From contig CM060127.1 in NCBI GenBank assembly GCA_030522415.1, forward strand, positions 8,996,707-9,060,706: a DNA stretch of 64,000 nucleotides. The letters are read 5' to 3'. The DNA is from Channallabes apus. Taxonomy: Eukaryota > Chordata > Actinopteri > Siluriformes > Clariidae. Both the position numbers and the translations under genes were made by a program. Of the stretch, positions 60,889-64,000 are shown one piece after another. A model generated the notes under the pieces. It ran no database searches. It worked only from the letters and a program-made list of their open reading frames with translations, and had not been told where the DNA came from. Position 1 is the first letter of the stretch. Every line of letters starts with the position of its first letter.

Positions 60889-62474
60889 CAATTCAATTCA
60901 ATTCAGTTTTATTTGTATAGCGCTTTTAACAATTGACATTGTCTCAAAACAGCTTTACACAATCAAAAAAATTTTTTCAAGTTTGTATGGAATGTGAATG
61001 TGTATGAATCAAAATGTTCAGATATTCCCTGGTGAGCAAGCCCGAGGGCGACAGTGGCAAGGAAAAACTCCCTGAGATGGTAATAGGAAGAAACCTTGAG
61101 AGGAACCAGACTCGACAGGGAACCCATCCTCATCTGGGTGAAACAGATAGCAGGAAATGATCTGCATTTATACAGTGTTAGGTTCAGCTATAATAGTTGA
61201 TGTTAATTGATGTTATAATAGTTGATGTAAAATGGAGTCCAGTAGTTATTCGAGACTCAGATAGACTTGTAGAAAGTTCCAGTCCTGAACTATCGAATTG
61301 TCAAGTCCTCAGAGAAACAGCTGACAACACCAGTCGAGGCCAGAACCATCTTCTAAGTAGATAGAATCATCCCCAGACACCAGGCGCATCCTAAAGAGAC
61401 ACACGGGGCATCCATGCGATGAGACCTCCAACCAGAAACCGGGCACCAGGATGGATCAGACAGGTCCGGAGGGCAGAGGGAGTCTGGATCACTGGCAGCT
61501 CAGGAACCACATGTGTAGCTCGACAGAGAGAGAGAGAGAAAGAGTGAAAGGGGGAGACAGGGGGAGAGAGGAAAGGGAAAGAGGGGGAGGAAGAGAAGAG
61601 GAGGAGAGATTGCAATTAGATATGGTCACAGTCACAATGTCTAATGTGAATGTATATTTACTGTAGAGTGCAAGCAGGGACTCCGGCAGGACTAACTATG
61701 ACAGCATAACTAAAAGGGAGAGCCAGAAGGAAACACAGACATGAGGGCTCCCTGAGATGTAAAGCAAACAATCACCTCACCGTCAACAAACCTGACTGAT
61801 CAAATGAGATTGAGGAAGACAGCATCTAAACATACCAGTTCACCATAATACTCTACGTCCATGAGTCCCCCAGATCTGCTCCTTTACCTTATGGCAAATA
61901 TATTTATAAAAATGCTTGGCTAAATATGCAAATAGGCAAATGCACACTGCTCCTTGTTCCCAAGAACACTTTTGGAAAAATTTATTTTTTTTGCCCACAC
62001 CCTACTATAGCATGGGTAGCTTATACACTAAATGTACAATTCAAATGCTTCCTTAACAGTAGAAGCGCCGCGCCAGTGTCACCTACTTATAACGCAGTTC
62101 AGCGGTCATTTGACCGCCTATTGTTTTGAATGGGAAGCTGTTGCTGACACACAATTATTGCTAGATGGTGCTTTCACCCAAAGCAAATAGTTTAGCTCCA
62201 AGATCAACTTGCACTTGGACAATGCGCCATTCATTCCCGCGTTGATAAACAGCAGAAAATCTACTACAGAGTCTTTAAGGGGAGTCACTAAGTCTCTACT
62301 TAATTTTATAACATTATAAGAAAATTAATTAGTTCGTTCATTCTATTTGAAGCTTCTGAACTTCTTGGATTTTTTTAGTGTGACAGTGCTTTAGATTAAT
62401 TCTGAACTTGCTTCCGTGAAATTATCGCTAAAACAATGTAATGACCCCTCCTGAGGATATAAATCTTTATTATT
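60889..62474 (+). mobile_element. Fish dispersed repeat, probable LINE 5' region
   Basis: (CAATT)n then TTTTATTTGTATAGCGCTTTT and AGGAAAAACTCCCTGAGATGG, AAACCTTGAGAGGAACCAGA and CCCATCCTCATCTGGGTG are a very common fish repeat. A GA-rich part lies at 61520-61610. It leads directly into the LINE coding region, so I infer it is the untranslated 5' part. It could instead be a separate repeat. Near 62100, GCGGTCATTTGACCGC is a near-perfect palindrome. Confidence 0.5.
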
Positions 62475-62966
62475 GTGTTTGAATTAATCAGATCTACCAC
62501 AGCTGATAATAAACTATGCTATGTCAAACTGAAGCAAACACCACGATTATGCCTCGTTTTGCTAGGCAACGGACCACGCACCTATTCGGGAATGTGGAAA
62601 TGTGGAAGTGATGTGTGGCCACTCAGAACTAAACCAAAGATTTCAGTAACTACACAGGGTGTAACATCTGCATGGTGACACTAAACCAACAGGTTTATGT
62701 TGTGGTTGACAAATGGTGACATGGTATGCTCTGGTCCCATCCCAATGAGACGTGGCGACATAGCTTACAGCAGGTTATGGTCGCTGAACCGCTGGATGTC
62801 CAGGTGGTGCTCCGAAAATAATGTGGGCTACATAGATAATTGGAAGACCTTTGAGGGCAAAGCTGGCCTGTTAGGGCGGGACGGTGTCCATCCCACTCGG
62901 GAAGGTTCTGCTCTCATTTCCTGTAGTATAGCTCATAGTCTCAGTAGAGGTCTAGTTAATCGGTGA
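62475..62966 (+). pseudogene. LINE ORF1 with esterase-type C-terminus, interrupted
   Basis: Two segments in the same frame. 62475-62678 includes LGNGPRTYSGMWKCGSDVWP. 62697-62966 includes GRDGVHPTREGSALIS, whose DGVHP matches the Asp-His block of SGNH esterases found in ORF1 of CR1/L2-type LINEs. Stops at 62676-62678 and 62682-62684 lie between them, and the first catalytic serine block is missing, so the middle has been lost. Confidence 0.7.
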
Positions 62967-64000
62967 CAATCCAGAGCCCAGGCCAGGGAGCAGACAGACA
63001 GGCTAAACCAACCGTCTGCTAGCTGCATAGAGTCGTCACTCAGGGTTCACCATATTGAGACTGTGTCTGTTCCCCGATCTAAGCAAAAATGTAGAAAGAC
63101 CCAGAAAGTCTGTTTTAATAATCTAATTAACATAAAGTCCACAAACTCCGATCATACTGAATGCGCAGCCGGCACCTCTGATCTGAAGCTAGGATTGTTA
63201 AATATTAGATCTCTCACATCAAAAGCAGTTATTGTTAATGAAATTATCACAGATCAGGCGTTTGATATACTCTGTTTAACTGAAACATGGGTTAAACAGG
63301 ACGAGTATGTAGCTCTAAATGAAGCTAGTCCTCCTGGATACAGCTACATACACCAGCCTCGGTTAACTGGTAGAGGAGGAGGCGTCGCAGTTATTCATAA
63401 TGATAATCTGTCTATCGTACAAAAACACCGACACAAATTTAACTCATTTGAAATTCTCTATAGTAACATAAGTGTATTTAAGTATATTAAATCAGCTCAG
63501 TCGATTCCACTAATTATAATTTACAGACCTCCAGGGCCGTATTCTGAATTTCTTAGTGAATTTGCAGATTTCATCTCAGACCTGGTCATTTCTGTAGACA
63601 AAGTGTTAATTGCTGGAGATTTTAACATTCATTTTGAGAATCCAGAAGACCCTCTGAGAACAGCATTTATATCCATACTGGACTCCGTAGGTGTAAATCA
63701 GTGTGTAGTAGGACCCACTCATAAAGCAGGTCACACTTTAGATTTAGTAATATTCTTTGGATTAATTATAAGAAATGTATTCACAATTCCACTGTCAGAA
63801 ATTATCTCAGATCACTATCTTGTCTCCATTCAAGTGTGTCACAGTGATAATGTACGCACAGCACCGCGCTATCGTATTAAACGTACATTCACATCAACTA
63901 CCACACAGAGTTTTATCAGTAATCTCCCAGAGTTACCAACTTCGATTAGGCCACCGTCTGACCCCACAGAACTTGATCAGGCGACTGAATATTTAGAGTC
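62967..64000 (+). CDS. LINE ORF2, endonuclease part, runs off window
   Basis: 344 codons in the same frame as ORF1, open to the window end. From about 63183 they encode an APE-type endonuclease: LGLLNIRSLTS, CLTETWV (catalytic Glu), IYRPPGPY, LIAGDFNIH (Asp and Asn) and ISDHYLVS (Asp-His). These motifs are all kept, so the domain looks intact. It would nick target DNA for target-primed reverse transcription. The reverse transcriptase lies beyond 64000. The frame has no ATG at all and is separated from ORF1 by the single TGA at 62964-62966. Clade CR1/L2/Rex1-like by the ORF1 esterase. Confidence 0.8.

Overview
The window is vertebrate nuclear DNA, almost certainly from a teleost fish. The evidence is AT-rich sequence full of microsatellites, many Tc1/mariner and hAT DNA transposons, tRNA-derived V-SINEs with the core typical of fish (DANA/Mermaid type), a sushi-like Ty3/gypsy element and fish-type LINEs. 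An otophysan such as a catfish would fit the SINE family, but I cannot prove it from sequence alone. No prokaryotic operons, CRISPR arrays or rRNA genes are present.

Layout. 1-0.5 kb: 3' end of a LINE. 2.3-3.9 kb: full-length Tc1-like element A1 with an intact DD34E transposase. 4.3-7.7 kb: SINEs and two decayed Tc1 remnants. 9.6-11.6 kb: GC-rich, CpG-containing, promoter-like stretch with two candidate minus-strand first coding exons of an unidentified host gene. 14.8-17.6 kb: cluster of SINEs. 17.6-19.2 kb: full-length Tc1-like element B1, also with an intact transposase. 20.57 kb: a tRNA-Thr(CGT) gene with a CTCF-like motif about 380 bp upstream. 23.4-23.8 kb: a second promoter-like GC-rich stretch. 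24-45 kb: non-coding DNA with mariner and hAT derivatives, including a hAT MITE with a perfect 8-bp target duplication and an element-inside-element nest at 40.8-43.1 kb.

45.1-48.3 kb (minus strand): the one host protein gene I can reconstruct, a secreted phospholipase A2 with four coding exons and 150 residues. It combines group I and group II cysteine hallmarks, so it is most like group X (pla2g10). 51-54 kb: a duplicated promoter-like block flanking a damaged Tc1-A copy. 54.3-57.5 kb: an internally deleted sushi-like gypsy element. 57.5-59.1 kb: a damaged Tc1-B copy. 59.4-60 kb: two tandem copies of a decayed gypsy integrase piece. 60.9-64 kb: a LINE running off the window end. Its esterase ORF and endonuclease ORF lie in one frame, split by a single TGA, and the downstream frame has no methionine codon.

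I see no gene cluster acting as a new pathway. The most unusual signals are the LINE stop-codon arrangement, the duplicated CCAAT promoter block, the Tc1 copy ending at its inner direct repeat, and the exon-like splice donor inside a short inverted-repeat element.
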